Position numbers and translations under genes: made by a program | The notes under the pieces: model-generated | Told to the model about the DNA's origin: nothing | Database searches by the model: none | The model's input: only the letters and a program-made list of their open reading frames with translations | Part shown: piece after piece, positions 7,835-16,878 of the stretch | Layout: every line of letters starts with the position of its first letter | Position numbering within the stretch: the first letter of the stretch is position 1 | Source: an uncultured Clostridia bacterium | GTDB lineage: Bacteria; Bacillota; Clostridia; Monoglobales; Monoglobaceae | Reading direction: 5' to 3' | Assembly: GCA_947631965.1 (NCBI GenBank) | Contig: CANRNL010000020.1 | Location: forward strand, 1-35,760 | DNA: 35,760 nucleotides

Positions 7835-9949
7835 ATGCTTAATCATCCCGTAGATTGCTCGGAAGAGTTTAAAAGTACGGAGAACATATATTTTATCGCG
7901 GAAAATCTTTTGGATTTCAACCCGACGACCGCGTCGGGGCAAATACGCTTTGTGCGCCACGCAAGAAAGGTGCGTTTGTCGTTTGACGACGTGACATTAC
8001 CGTTTGAAAAGTCGCGGAGCTGGGTATTCCCGCCCGAGGCGAGCGAGGATATGCTCGTGTATTTCGGCTTGGAATTTTCAAAGGAAAGCGTTCGTATGAA
8101 GCTGTATCCGGACGAGCGTCCGCCCGCGCCGTCGGGAGAGGTGTGGGAATATGAGCAAAAAGACGACGGGTATATCTACCGCGGAGAAAAAATGAGCGCG
8201 GCGGTAACTCTCGCCCCGTTCCGTTTCACTCTGCGCGACGGCGGCGGGAGAGTGCTGGTGAGAACCAACAATATGGCGGACGCGCCCTGTCTCCACAAGG
8301 ACAAGCCATTTCCGCTCGCACTCGTGAGAAATATGAAAACGTGGCGCTGCCATTTCGCGCTGAGCCTTTCGCTTGCGGCGGGAGAAAAAATTTTCGGAGG
8401 CGGGGAGAGCTTTACGCGGCTGGACAAGCGCGGGCAAAAAATGATTTTATACGCAAAGGACCCGCACGGCGTTGAGTTTGGAGAGATGTATAAGCCCATA
8501 CCGTTTTTTATGAGCAGTAGGGGATACGGAATACAGTACCGTACCGACGCGCCGCTCACGGCGGACATAGGCTGCGAATGTAATCTCGGTAATGTGGCGT
8601 ATTTGTATGACGACCGCGCCGACGTGAGCTTTTACGTCGGCACTCCCAAGGAGATACTAAGAGCATATACCGATGACGTCGGACGCTGTGAAATGCCGCC
8701 GTTGTGGTCGTTCGGGCTTTGGATGAGCCGCGTGAGCTACCGAAGCGAGAGAGAGGTCTTAGAGACGGCAAAAAAGCTGAGAGAAAACAAAATCCCGTGC
8801 GATGTGATAAATATTGACGTGGGCTGGTTTGACAAGGAGTGGGTCTGCGACTGGGAATTTTCAAAGGAGCGGTTCCCAAATCCCAAGGGTATGATTGAAA
8901 GTTTACGGAAAATGGGATTTCGCGTCTGCCTTTGGCAGTACCCATATCTCACGCCCGAAAATCCGCTGTACGACGAGGCGATAGCCAAAGGGCTTGCGGT
9001 AATGGACGGCGACGGCAGAACCGCCGTGAGGGACGCAGTGATAGATTTCAGCAATCCTCGGGCGGTAGAATGGTATAAGAACAAGCTGAGAGCGCTTTTT
9101 AAGATTGGAGTATCCGCAATCAAGGCAGACTTCGGGGAGGCGGCGCCGCAAAACGGCATATACGCATCGGGCAAGAGCGGTTATTATGAGCATAATCTGT
9201 ATCCGTACAGATATAATAAGGCAGTCTATGAGGTGACAAAGGAGGAGACGGGCGACGGAATTATATGGGCGCGTTCGGCTTGGAGCGGAAGTCAGCGTTA
9301 TCCTCTGCACTGGGGCGGCGACGCGGACAATACCGATAACGCGATGCTTGCAACGCTTCGCGGAGGACTTTCCTTCGGGCTTTGCGGCTTTTCGTTCTGG
9401 AGCCACGACATCGGGGGCTTTGTCAAGCAAAGCCCCGAGGAGCTTTACAGCCGTTGGCTTCCGTTTGGTATGCTCACCTCTCACAGCCGCTGTCACGGCG
9501 AACCGCCGACCGAGCCTTGGTATTACGGCACGGAGTTTTCGAAGCTTTTCAGGAGTTGTGCGGAACTGAGGTATCGTCTTATGCCGTATATTCTGGAGCA
9601 GGCAAGGGAATGCTGCGAAAACGGATTTCCGATGATACGCACCTTGTTCTTCGAGTTTCCCGAAGACGTCGGCGCGTGGCTGATAGAGGACGAGTATCTC
9701 TTCGGCTCCGATTTGTTGGTCGCTCCGATTTTTGAAAGCGGTCAAAATGCCCGCAAGGTATATCTTCCGCACGGGGAATGGGTGGATTATTTCAGCGGGG
9801 AAAAATACCCGCAGGGTTGGCACAGACTGTATACGTCGGACATACCGATTATTTTGCTTGTGCGCGCGGGGGCGCGCATACCGCATATTGAACCCGTGCA
9901 GAGTACCGATGAAATCGATTGGACAAAAACGGAATATGATGCATATTAA
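7835..9949 (+). CDS. GH31 alpha-xylosidase / alpha-glucosidase (YicI-like)
   Basis: A 704-residue glycoside hydrolase of family 31. It has an N-terminal beta-sandwich (about 1-275), a TIM barrel (about 285-600) and C-terminal beta domains. The catalytic nucleophile is D432 in IKADFGE and the acid/base is D496 in HWGGDADN, 64 residues apart compared with 66 in E. coli YicI. The FGGGESF, WMSRVSYRSEREV and FWSHDIGGF motifs also match. KADFGE and WGGD motifs are typical of alpha-xylosidase-like members, but alpha-glucosidase or other specificity is possible. There is no signal peptide, so it should work in the cytoplasm on imported oligosaccharides. It opens the glycan locus, about 170 bp ahead of the next gene, which has its own promoter. 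Confidence 0.92.
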   Translation: MLNHPVDCSEEFKSTENIYFIAENLLDFNPTTASGQIRFVRHARKVRLSFDDVTLPFEKSRSWVFPPEASEDMLVYFGLEFSKESVRMKLYPDERPPAPSGEVWEYEQKDDGYIYRGEKMSAAVTLAPFRFTLRDGGGRVLVRTNNMADAPCLHKDKPFPLALVRNMKTWRCHFALSLSLAAGEKIFGGGESFTRLDKRGQKMILYAKDPHGVEFGEMYKPIPFFMSSRGYGIQYRTDAPLTADIGCECNLGNVAYLYDDRADVSFYVGTPKEILRAYTDDVGRCEMPPLWSFGLWMSRVSYRSEREVLETAKKLRENKIPCDVINIDVGWFDKEWVCDWEFSKERFPNPKGMIESLRKMGFRVCLWQYPYLTPENPLYDEAIAKGLAVMDGDGRTAVRDAVIDFSNPRAVEWYKNKLRALFKIGVSAIKADFGEAAPQNGIYASGKSGYYEHNLYPYRYNKAVYEVTKEETGDGIIWARSAWSGSQRYPLHWGGDADNTDNAMLATLRGGLSFGLCGFSFWSHDIGGFVKQSPEELYSRWLPFGMLTSHSRCHGEPPTEPWYYGTEFSKLFRSCAELRYRLMPYILEQARECCENGFPMIRTLFFEFPEDVGAWLIEDEYLFGSDLLVAPIFESGQNARKVYLPHGEWVDYFSGEKYPQGWHRLYTSDIPIILLVRAGARIPHIEPVQSTDEIDWTKTEYDAY

Positions 9950-10055
9950 GGCAGGCTACGGAGTACCGCAGCGCGGGAGTGAATAAAACGCAATATTTTT
10001 AATGAAATGCCATAGCGAAATAGTTGTATTTGCGGTGCTTTCCATAAATTTGTTG

Positions 10056-10085
10056 TTGAAATACACTTATGAAACTTTGTATAAT
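10056..10085 (+). promoter_or_regulatory. Strong candidate promoter of the main glycan operon
   Basis: TTGAAA at 10056-10061, an 18-bp spacer, and TATAAT at 10080-10085. The transcript should begin near 10092. This falls after an in-frame ATG at 10069, so that ATG cannot be the start on this message; it supports the GTG at 10123, which is preceded by GGGGAGG. Confidence 0.65.
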
Positions 10086-10122
10086 TTATATAAAACAACA
10101 CGAGAGAAACGGGGAGGATTGT

Positions 10123-12255
10123 GTGGAAACTGACAAGAAAATATTTGCCGAATATCACAATCCCAGATACACTCGCGAGCTTGACGGCAAGACGGGCAAC
10201 TGGGCATACACAAATGAATCGAAGGACAGCAAAGCGGCTGTCAGGCGTTATAACTATAATGCGGATTTGATTGACGGTAAAGGCAGAAATTGTATCGCGT
10301 CGGTGAATTACCCGATTGTGGGAATGCAGTCGCAAAATGACGCGGACTATATAGAGTATCAGATTTTACTCGCAAAGCTGGCGTATATCGACGGGTTTAT
10401 GACCGATTTCCGCCACTTGGACGACGAGGACGGTATAAAGCAGCTAAAGTTGCTTCGCAGGGTCGCGCGGCGGTACGATTTTGAGATAGGCGTGGACTGG
10501 TGCGACGCGCAGATATTTTACAGCCTGAAAAAGGTACGTCCCGATTTGGACACGCGTGAAAAACAGATAGAATATTGCAGACAGATGTTCAAGTACCTTG
10601 CGGAAGAGGTCTACGCCGACAAAACGGGGGCCAATATAGGCGGAAATCCGGTCGTATTGCTGTTCGGAGACGGCTTTAGGTTCGAGGAATACCAAAAACT
10701 TGCGAAAGATGCGGCTTCTCATTCGGACAGGCGACCGTGGTATTTCAGGCGGGCGATGATGAATTGCGGTTATGACGGCAAAACAGTAGCTTATTCGTTT
10801 GATGTAAATCACGAATACTTTACAGAGAAGCATCGCGGCGAGATTGCCGGAGCCTTCGGCTGGGTACCCTTCAGACTGCGGGATGCCGTGGCGGACGGCA
10901 AGCCGTATTGGGACATTTACGCGACCGAGGCGGACTGTATCGCGTATCTTCGGGAGCTTAACGCTCACGCAAGGGAAAACAGGGATAAGTATAAGGCGCT
11001 GATAAGCGTCGTCACCCCCGGAATGGACCACCGCGGATGTGCCGCTTGGGGGCGTGCGCTGAGCTATATCGAGCGCGGGCACGGAGAGATATACCGAGCG
11101 ATGTGGGAATACAATGTCAGACATCGCGGCGAAACCGACGCGGTATTTATCGCAAGCTGGAACGACTTCAACGAGGGACACGAGATAGAGCCGACGGTGG
11201 AGAACGGATATAGGGAGCTTGAGCTTACGGCGCAGTACGGGACGCGTTTTAAGGGCATAGAACGGGAGTCGGACTTTGGCGGATTTTTGCTTCCCGAGCA
11301 GCTTTTCGCTCTGCGTAAGCGGGCTAAAAGGCTCAAAGACATAGGATATTCGGTACTCGAAATTCAAAAAAGCCTGGACGAGGCGGCGCTTTTGATTGCG
11401 GCGCGCAGGTGCGAGGAAGCGGACAAGTCTATCCGCCGCGCGGAAAAGAAAGTTGCGGATTTATACGGCGGCGTGAGATGCGTCAGGATGAGCGTGCCCG
11501 AATTTGAGACGGTGAGGCAATCGGAGCGTGTTAACATCTCGGGTCAGGCAAATGTAAAGGTAAGCGGCGAGCTTGCAGGATGTGAGGGGATCAGAGCAAT
11601 CGACGGAGAAAAGGCGCGCAGCTTTTGGCGCTTGGCGGAGGGCGGCGCGTCAATCGAGCTTTTGTGGGAGAGCGAACGAAAAATCGAGGAGATAAAGCTG
11701 TTTACGGGCTTGGTCGAACGCTCGGATAAGCCGAACTGGCCTATGGTTCCAAAGCAGCTTACGGTAAAGTGCGGAACGCCCGAGAATATGGAGACGGTTT
11801 GGCACTCGGACTGCAATAAACAGCGGGATATTAAAATATCGTGCGGCAAAACCGCAAATCGGTTGCGTATCGAAAGCAGCGACGCGGCGGGATTGGTGAT
11901 AAGAGATATTGAAGTGACGGAGAAAACTCGTCGAACCGAAGGCACGGTCTGCTACGACGGAGCAGAATTTAAAATGCCGAAGGAGCAGGCGGAGCGCATA
12001 TGCAAAAGCGTGTTTGACGGGTATCTGACGTTTGAATACTTAGATGAGGGCTTCGGCTCGTTCGAGGTGAGAACGGAGGGAAAATTCCCGACGGTTTGCA
12101 GTATAACAACCGACAATACAAAAAAATGGCGGCGAGCCAAAGTCAGACTTTACGGGTCTAACACGGCTTGGGACAAGCAACCGAACTTATTATTCCGCGG
12201 AAATGTTACGGTGAGAAACATAGCGGCGGAATTTGATATTTATGAAAAAGCCTAA
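10123..12255 (+). CDS. Cytoplasmic GH71/GH99-like glycosidase (paralogue 1)
   Basis: About 710 residues from the GTG at 10123, chosen because GGGGAGG lies 5 nt upstream and the promoter overlaps the earlier ATG. A TIM-barrel domain (about 8-390) resembles GH71/99-like enzymes: YHNPRYTRELDG, PIVGMQSQ, DYIEYQILLAKLAYIDGF, VDWCDAQ, VVTPGMDHRGCAAWG and IASWNDFNEGHEIEPT. D348 and E351 lie in the motif that holds the catalytic Glu pair of GH99. A helical linker, one discoidin-like domain (about 475-600) and a C-terminal beta domain (about 607-710) shared with the two paralogues follow. There is no signal peptide, so it likely acts on imported oligosaccharides. It is first in a long run of same-strand genes, 16 bp before paralogue 2. 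Substrate unknown. Confidence 0.75.
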   Translation: METDKKIFAEYHNPRYTRELDGKTGNWAYTNESKDSKAAVRRYNYNADLIDGKGRNCIASVNYPIVGMQSQNDADYIEYQILLAKLAYIDGFMTDFRHLDDEDGIKQLKLLRRVARRYDFEIGVDWCDAQIFYSLKKVRPDLDTREKQIEYCRQMFKYLAEEVYADKTGANIGGNPVVLLFGDGFRFEEYQKLAKDAASHSDRRPWYFRRAMMNCGYDGKTVAYSFDVNHEYFTEKHRGEIAGAFGWVPFRLRDAVADGKPYWDIYATEADCIAYLRELNAHARENRDKYKALISVVTPGMDHRGCAAWGRALSYIERGHGEIYRAMWEYNVRHRGETDAVFIASWNDFNEGHEIEPTVENGYRELELTAQYGTRFKGIERESDFGGFLLPEQLFALRKRAKRLKDIGYSVLEIQKSLDEAALLIAARRCEEADKSIRRAEKKVADLYGGVRCVRMSVPEFETVRQSERVNISGQANVKVSGELAGCEGIRAIDGEKARSFWRLAEGGASIELLWESERKIEEIKLFTGLVERSDKPNWPMVPKQLTVKCGTPENMETVWHSDCNKQRDIKISCGKTANRLRIESSDAAGLVIRDIEVTEKTRRTEGTVCYDGAEFKMPKEQAERICKSVFDGYLTFEYLDEGFGSFEVRTEGKFPTVCSITTDNTKKWRRAKVRLYGSNTAWDKQPNLLFRGNVTVRNIAAEFDIYEKA

Positions 12256-12271
12256 AGAAAGGGAGAGAGAA

Positions 12272-15200
12272 ATGAAACGGATATTATCGGCAGTATTAAC
12301 AATGGTTATGGTGCTTTGCACAATGAGTTGCGCGGTATTGGCACAGGGGGAAACCGTATCGGTCATAGTGAACGGTAAACGGGTGTCCTTCCCCGACGAA
12401 CAGCCGTACAACCAAAACGGGCGGGTTATGGTACCCGTGCGTTTTGTCTCAGAAGAGCTCGGCGCGGATGTCGAGTGGTTTGAGGATGCAAAGACGGTTA
12501 CAGTCACGGACAAAGCGAACGCGGCTGTGCTTACCGTAAATTCGTCGGACGTAACTGCTAACAATCAGAAACTGACGCTTGACGCGGAGCCGGTTTTGCA
12601 AAACGACCGAGTTTATGTACCGCTTCGCTTTGTAAGCGAGGCGCTGGGCGCGCAGGTGGATTGGGAGCAGGAGAGCGGAACAGTGAATATTACTCGCTCC
12701 GCCCCGACTGAGGACAACGGAAACGGCAAAAAGGTATATGCGCTGTATCACGGCTTCAGAAGAACGAGAGAACACGACGGCGACCTTGCCACATGGAATC
12801 AGTATGCGGACTCGTCTCAGTCGGCGACGGGCAAAGACCACATAAATTACAGCGCAGATCTTATCGACGAGAACGGAGTTCACAACCTAGCAAACGTGAA
12901 CGGAGGTCCGATAGTCGGTATGCAGTCCGAAATAGACCCCGATTATGTCGAATACAAAATACTTCTCGCCAAAATTGCGAATATTGACGGATTTATGGTT
13001 GACTTCGGATTTCCCGAGTACGGCAACACCGTGTTGACCAAGGCTTTTATGGAGCAGGCGAAAAAGTATGATATGGAGGTCGGCGCGGACTGGTGCGACA
13101 GCTGGCTTGTGGACTATGACTGGGTAAAGGCTTATCGTCCCGAAATAAAGACGCGCGAGGATAAGCTGAAATATTTTGAGACAAGCGTGCAGTATCTTTT
13201 GGACGAGGTGTACGGCACGTCAACGGGAGCGAACCTGGGCGGACATCCTGTGATATTCCTGTTCGGCGGCGGTCCGACCGCAGCGGAAATGAAAAAAATA
13301 ATCCAAGCCGAATATAACTACCCCGCAGGGCTTGGCGAGCCGTATTATATCCGCCGCACGGGACTTTCGGGAACGTATAACGGCGGCAGCGTAACATTCT
13401 CGGACGCGGCAAAGACCACGCAGGAATGGAGAGACGCCGGTGTGGACGTTCACAGTTGGATAGTGCCGCGCGTGCGTCCCATGGATGATACATACCCGTA
13501 TTTTGACAACTATGCGAGCTTTGAGGATGTAAAAAATTACGCGCAGACCTATAAGGCGCTGTGGGACTCGGGTCAAAAGGTAAACGTGAACACCGCGGTT
13601 GTAACTCCGGGCTTTGACAACCGTGCCTGTGCGGGCTGGGGTACGGGCAAATTCACCGGCTTTGACCGCGAGGACGGAGAGGTGTACCGCTGGCAATGGG
13701 ATTACTACAATCAAAACAAAGACGTGATTGATGTAATGTTCATAGCCTCGTGGTCGGACTTCACCGAGGGTCACGAAATCGAACCGACCGTTAAAAACGG
13801 ATACAGAGAATTGGAGACAACTTTGGAATATGCGACCCGCTTCCGTGAAAAGCAGACCGATGAATACGCGAAGGACGGACTGAAAATCCCGCAGAAGATT
13901 TTTGAGGCTAAAAAGTACACCGAGAAGCTGGAGAAGATAGGCTTTGACACAGAAGATATGATGGGACTGCTCGACGCGGCGGCACTCGCGGTCTCCAAAC
14001 GTGCGTACTCTGCCGCAGACGCCCTTATCGAAAAGGCGGAGTCCTTGCAGAAGGCGTGCGAGAACGATATGGAAATCGAAAACATAACCGTAAGCGTTCC
14101 CGCCGGCAATTTAAAGGTTACATCCTATGAGGAGCAGAAGGTCGACGACAGCTCAAAGGGCATAGAAGTTGCAAACGGCAAGCCGGTAAGCACGAATGAC
14201 GATTTATCGGAGGGACGCGCAAAGAACGCGGTAGACGGCGTGATTGCGGACAGCTCGCGATGGATTTCTTCTCAGAGTAAGGACAGCTATTGGCTGGACA
14301 TTGATTTGCAAAACGAATTTGTCCTGGTCGGAGCCGACTTATATACGGGTAAAATGGACGGTACATACGGGCTCAGAGATGTTAAACTGCAATATTATAA
14401 AGACGGCGACTGGGTGGATATTCTGGGAGCTTCTGTAAAGGGCAACGATGAAACAAATACGGATTTGTTCTGGACGTTCGACGAGAGCGTAACCACATCC
14501 AAGGTCAGAATTGTCTGTGACGACGGCGCGATAGGCGTGCGCCTGCGCGAAATCAAGGTATATGCCGACCCGAACCTCACCGACCCCGACAGCGTAAAGC
14601 CGCGCGAGACAGTCAAAGGTAAGAACGTCGTGAAAAACAAGAGCATCAAGAGCAACGATGCACTTTCCACGGGACCAATCTCCAATCTGGTGGACGGCGT
14701 GGTGTCCGACGATTCGCGATGGATTTCTTCCCAAAACAACAGCAGCTATTGGGCTGAGATAGATTTGGCGGGCGAATATACCGTTGTTGCGGCGGATGTC
14801 TATACCGGTAAGGATGACGGAAGCTGGGCGCTCGAAACGGCGCGCTTGGAATATCTGAAGGACGGAGAGTGGGTAACCATTCCGGGAACTGAGGTGACCG
14901 GAAACAGCAAGACCAATACAGATTTGCATTGGACGTTTTCCGAGCCTGTCACGACCACGAGTTTGCGCTTTGTCAGCGATGACGGTGCCCGCGGCGTCAG
15001 AGTGAGAGAGCTTATGGTATATGAAGCCGGAAACCCTGATGAGGTCGTAAAAGAAGATACCTCGTTCCTTGAACTGCGCGGCAGGGAGATAGCGCAAAAT
15101 AAGCCTGTCTCCGCAAGCAACGAGCTTGAACAGGGTAAGGCGGAAAAGGCGGTTGACGGTCTTGATTCGGACAGCTCTATGTGGCTCACCAAAACCAACG

Positions 15201-15886
15201 ACGACAGCTACTGGCTGGAGATAGACCTGCAGGGAGAGCATCGAATAATGGGAACCGACATATATTCGGGTATGAGCGACGGCACATGGGCGATAGAGAA
15301 CGTTTGTGTGCAGTATATGAAGGACGGCAAATGGGAGAATATCCCGGGCGGAAAAATAGTCGGCAACCCCAAGAGCAATACCGAGCTTCGCCGGAACTTC
15401 AACAGCCCTGTGACTGCGGATAAAGTTCGCTTTGTATTTGATGACGGCGAGCGCGGAGTAAAGCTGCGTGAGCTGAAGCTGTACGAGGAGCGGGCGTCGG
15501 TAGAGAGCAGTGACACCGAGGTTTACAATATGAACAGCGGAGTTTATCTTACGGTGGACGAGGCGACCGCCGCAAAACTGCGCGACAATTATTTTGACGC
15601 TATGCTTTATATGCAGTATTTGGGCAATACCGACCAGACCTTTAAGATAACGGCGGACTGCAACCGTCCCCTGCCCGAAAAAATAGGAACGACTCAGGGC
15701 GACTTTTCGGTCGTTGCCGATATAAGGCAGGAGATAACATACGGCTGGGAGCAGTGCCGCGTGCAGATGTTCAAGGATAACCTGGCGTTGGAGCACAAGG
15801 CTGAAAAGAATTCGGACTTTGTTATAAAGGGAACCGGAAATGTGCGAAATATCGAAATGGAATTTAAGGTTTACAAGAAAAAATAA
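12272..15886 (+). CDS. Secreted multidomain GH71/GH99-like glycosidase (paralogue 2)
   Basis: 1204 residues from the ATG at 12272, which has an AAGGGAG site and gives a clean signal peptide ending near AVLA. Domains in order: two copper-amine-oxidase-N-terminal-type repeats (about 27-145, each with V-P-[VL]-R-F-V-S-E-x-L-G-A); GH71/99-like TIM barrel (about 153-530) with YHGFRRTREHDGDL, PIVGMQSE, DWCDSWL, VVTPGFDNRACAGWG and ASWSDFTEGHEIEPT (D496, E499); helical linker; three tandem discoidin (F5/8C, CBM32-like) domains (about 630-768, 784-920, 936-1073); and the shared C-terminal beta domain (about 1085-1204). It should cut glycans outside the cell, with the discoidin domains holding the substrate. 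No SLH or sortase signal is seen, so attachment, if any, may be through the N-terminal repeats. Only 28 bp separate it from the permease genes. Confidence 0.82.
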   Translation: MKRILSAVLTMVMVLCTMSCAVLAQGETVSVIVNGKRVSFPDEQPYNQNGRVMVPVRFVSEELGADVEWFEDAKTVTVTDKANAAVLTVNSSDVTANNQKLTLDAEPVLQNDRVYVPLRFVSEALGAQVDWEQESGTVNITRSAPTEDNGNGKKVYALYHGFRRTREHDGDLATWNQYADSSQSATGKDHINYSADLIDENGVHNLANVNGGPIVGMQSEIDPDYVEYKILLAKIANIDGFMVDFGFPEYGNTVLTKAFMEQAKKYDMEVGADWCDSWLVDYDWVKAYRPEIKTREDKLKYFETSVQYLLDEVYGTSTGANLGGHPVIFLFGGGPTAAEMKKIIQAEYNYPAGLGEPYYIRRTGLSGTYNGGSVTFSDAAKTTQEWRDAGVDVHSWIVPRVRPMDDTYPYFDNYASFEDVKNYAQTYKALWDSGQKVNVNTAVVTPGFDNRACAGWGTGKFTGFDREDGEVYRWQWDYYNQNKDVIDVMFIASWSDFTEGHEIEPTVKNGYRELETTLEYATRFREKQTDEYAKDGLKIPQKIFEAKKYTEKLEKIGFDTEDMMGLLDAAALAVSKRAYSAADALIEKAESLQKACENDMEIENITVSVPAGNLKVTSYEEQKVDDSSKGIEVANGKPVSTNDDLSEGRAKNAVDGVIADSSRWISSQSKDSYWLDIDLQNEFVLVGADLYTGKMDGTYGLRDVKLQYYKDGDWVDILGASVKGNDETNTDLFWTFDESVTTSKVRIVCDDGAIGVRLREIKVYADPNLTDPDSVKPRETVKGKNVVKNKSIKSNDALSTGPISNLVDGVVSDDSRWISSQNNSSYWAEIDLAGEYTVVAADVYTGKDDGSWALETARLEYLKDGEWVTIPGTEVTGNSKTNTDLHWTFSEPVTTTSLRFVSDDGARGVRVRELMVYEAGNPDEVVKEDTSFLELRGREIAQNKPVSASNELEQGKAEKAVDGLDSDSSMWLTKTNDDSYWLEIDLQGEHRIMGTDIYSGMSDGTWAIENVCVQYMKDGKWENIPGGKIVGNPKSNTELRRNFNSPVTADKVRFVFDDGERGVKLRELKLYEERASVESSDTEVYNMNSGVYLTVDEATAAKLRDNYFDAMLYMQYLGNTDQTFKITADCNRPLPEKIGTTQGDFSVVADIRQEITYGWEQCRVQMFKDNLALEHKAEKNSDFVIKGTGNVRNIEMEFKVYKKK
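14160..15490 (+). repeat. Triplicated discoidin modules inside paralogue 2
   Basis: Three in-frame discoidin-like units with spacings of 459 and 462 bp, measured at the conserved W-I-S-S/W-L-T-K site (14261, 14720, 15182). Each carries D-S-x-x-W, S-Y-W-x-[ED]-I-D-L, a T-G-x-x-D-G or S-G-x-x-D-G loop and V-R-[LEV]-x-D-D-G. The units are diverged in sequence, so the duplication is not recent. Confidence 0.8.
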
Positions 15887-15914
15887 TAAGAAAGATGAAT
15901 GAGGGTCAGATGTT

Positions 15915-16862
15915 ATGAAAACTGCAAAAACGGCTTCGGACACCAATCTGATGAGAAAGAGCAAACTCAGTAAGCTCTGGTCGGAGCAAAAGTATCTTTT
16001 CTTTATGATACTTCCGTGCCTCGCCTACTACTTCATATTTCATTATATGCCTATGTACGGCGTGATTATAGCGTTTAAAAAGTTTGACATAGTTAAGGGC
16101 ATAATGGGAAGCCCGTGGGTCGGATTGACCAACTTTAAAAACTTTTTCGCAGGTCCGTATGCTTTTAGATTGATAAAAAACACGTTGCTGCTGAGCTTAT
16201 ATAATTTGATATTTTACTTCCCTATACCTATTATATTTGCTCTGTTCCTCAACGAGGTTATGAACAAGTGGTTCAAAAGAGTGGTACAGACAGTCAGCTA
16301 TCTGCCCCACTTTGTATCGGTAGTTATAGTTGTGGGTATGATGCAGTCTATGCTGTCGCCCTCGACCGGCGTTGTCAACAGGATGATTATGAGCCTCGGC
16401 GGCGAGTCCATAAATTTCTTTATGCGCCCCGAATGGTTCAGGACGCTGTATATTTCCTCCACGATATGGCAGGAATTCGGTTGGGGCTCCATTATATACC
16501 TTGCGGCTTTGTCTTCGGTGGACTCCGGACTTTACGAGGCGGCTCATCTGGACGGCGCGGGACGCTTTAGGTGTATGTGGCACATAACTCTTCCCGCAAT
16601 AAGCCCGACTATTATAACGTTGCTTATTTTAAAGGTCGGTAATCTGCTGACGGTAGGATACGAAAAGGTCATTATGATGTATAACCCCGGTATTTACAAA
16701 ACGGCGGACATTATTTCAAGCTATGTTTACCGCGTGGGCGTTTCGCAAGCCAATTACAGCTTCGGTACGGCGGTCGGGCTTATGAACTCTATCGTATCGA
16801 TGATTTTGATTTTGATTACCAACACGGTGAGCAAAAAGCTTACCGACGCGAGCCTGTGGTAA
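15915..16862 (+). CDS. Sugar ABC transporter permease, LplB type
   Basis: A 315-residue inner-membrane permease with six hydrophobic segments. The cytoplasmic coupling loop reads YEAAHLDGAGRFRCMWHITLPAI, the EAA motif of binding-protein-dependent permeases. The N-terminal YLFFMILPCLAYYFIFHYMPMYG and FVGLTNF-type segment (WVGLTNFKNFF) are typical of LplB-type components of oligosaccharide importers. The gene order enzyme, LplB, YtcP, binding protein is common in Firmicute glycan loci. The partner permease follows after 16 bp. No ATPase gene is in the window; such systems usually share a general ATPase (MsmX/MsiK type) encoded elsewhere. Confidence 0.93.
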   Translation: MKTAKTASDTNLMRKSKLSKLWSEQKYLFFMILPCLAYYFIFHYMPMYGVIIAFKKFDIVKGIMGSPWVGLTNFKNFFAGPYAFRLIKNTLLLSLYNLIFYFPIPIIFALFLNEVMNKWFKRVVQTVSYLPHFVSVVIVVGMMQSMLSPSTGVVNRMIMSLGGESINFFMRPEWFRTLYISSTIWQEFGWGSIIYLAALSSVDSGLYEAAHLDGAGRFRCMWHITLPAISPTIITLLILKVGNLLTVGYEKVIMMYNPGIYKTADIISSYVYRVGVSQANYSFGTAVGLMNSIVSMILILITNTVSKKLTDASLW

Positions 16863-16878
16863 GGAAAGGAGAATTTGA

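Noticed and set aside
8903-9886. 327-residue minus-strand frame inside GH31
   Set aside because: It is fully opposite the catalytic domain of GH31, has a low-complexity basic composition and no recognisable motif.
10069-10122. Upstream ATG start for paralogue 1
   Set aside because: The promoter -10 (10080-10085) lies downstream of this ATG, and a strong GGGGAGG site precedes the GTG at 10123. The extra 18 residues do not form a signal peptide.
12233-12271. Upstream ATG start for paralogue 2
   Set aside because: It lies inside the preceding gene and would put a charged stretch ahead of the signal peptide. The ATG at 12272 has AAGGGAG and starts a normal leader.
14339-15964. 541-residue open frame on the minus strand
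   Set aside because: It lies opposite the discoidin region of paralogue 2, whose plus frame has clear domains. Long antisense frames are expected here from codon bias, and no domain or ribosome site supports this one.
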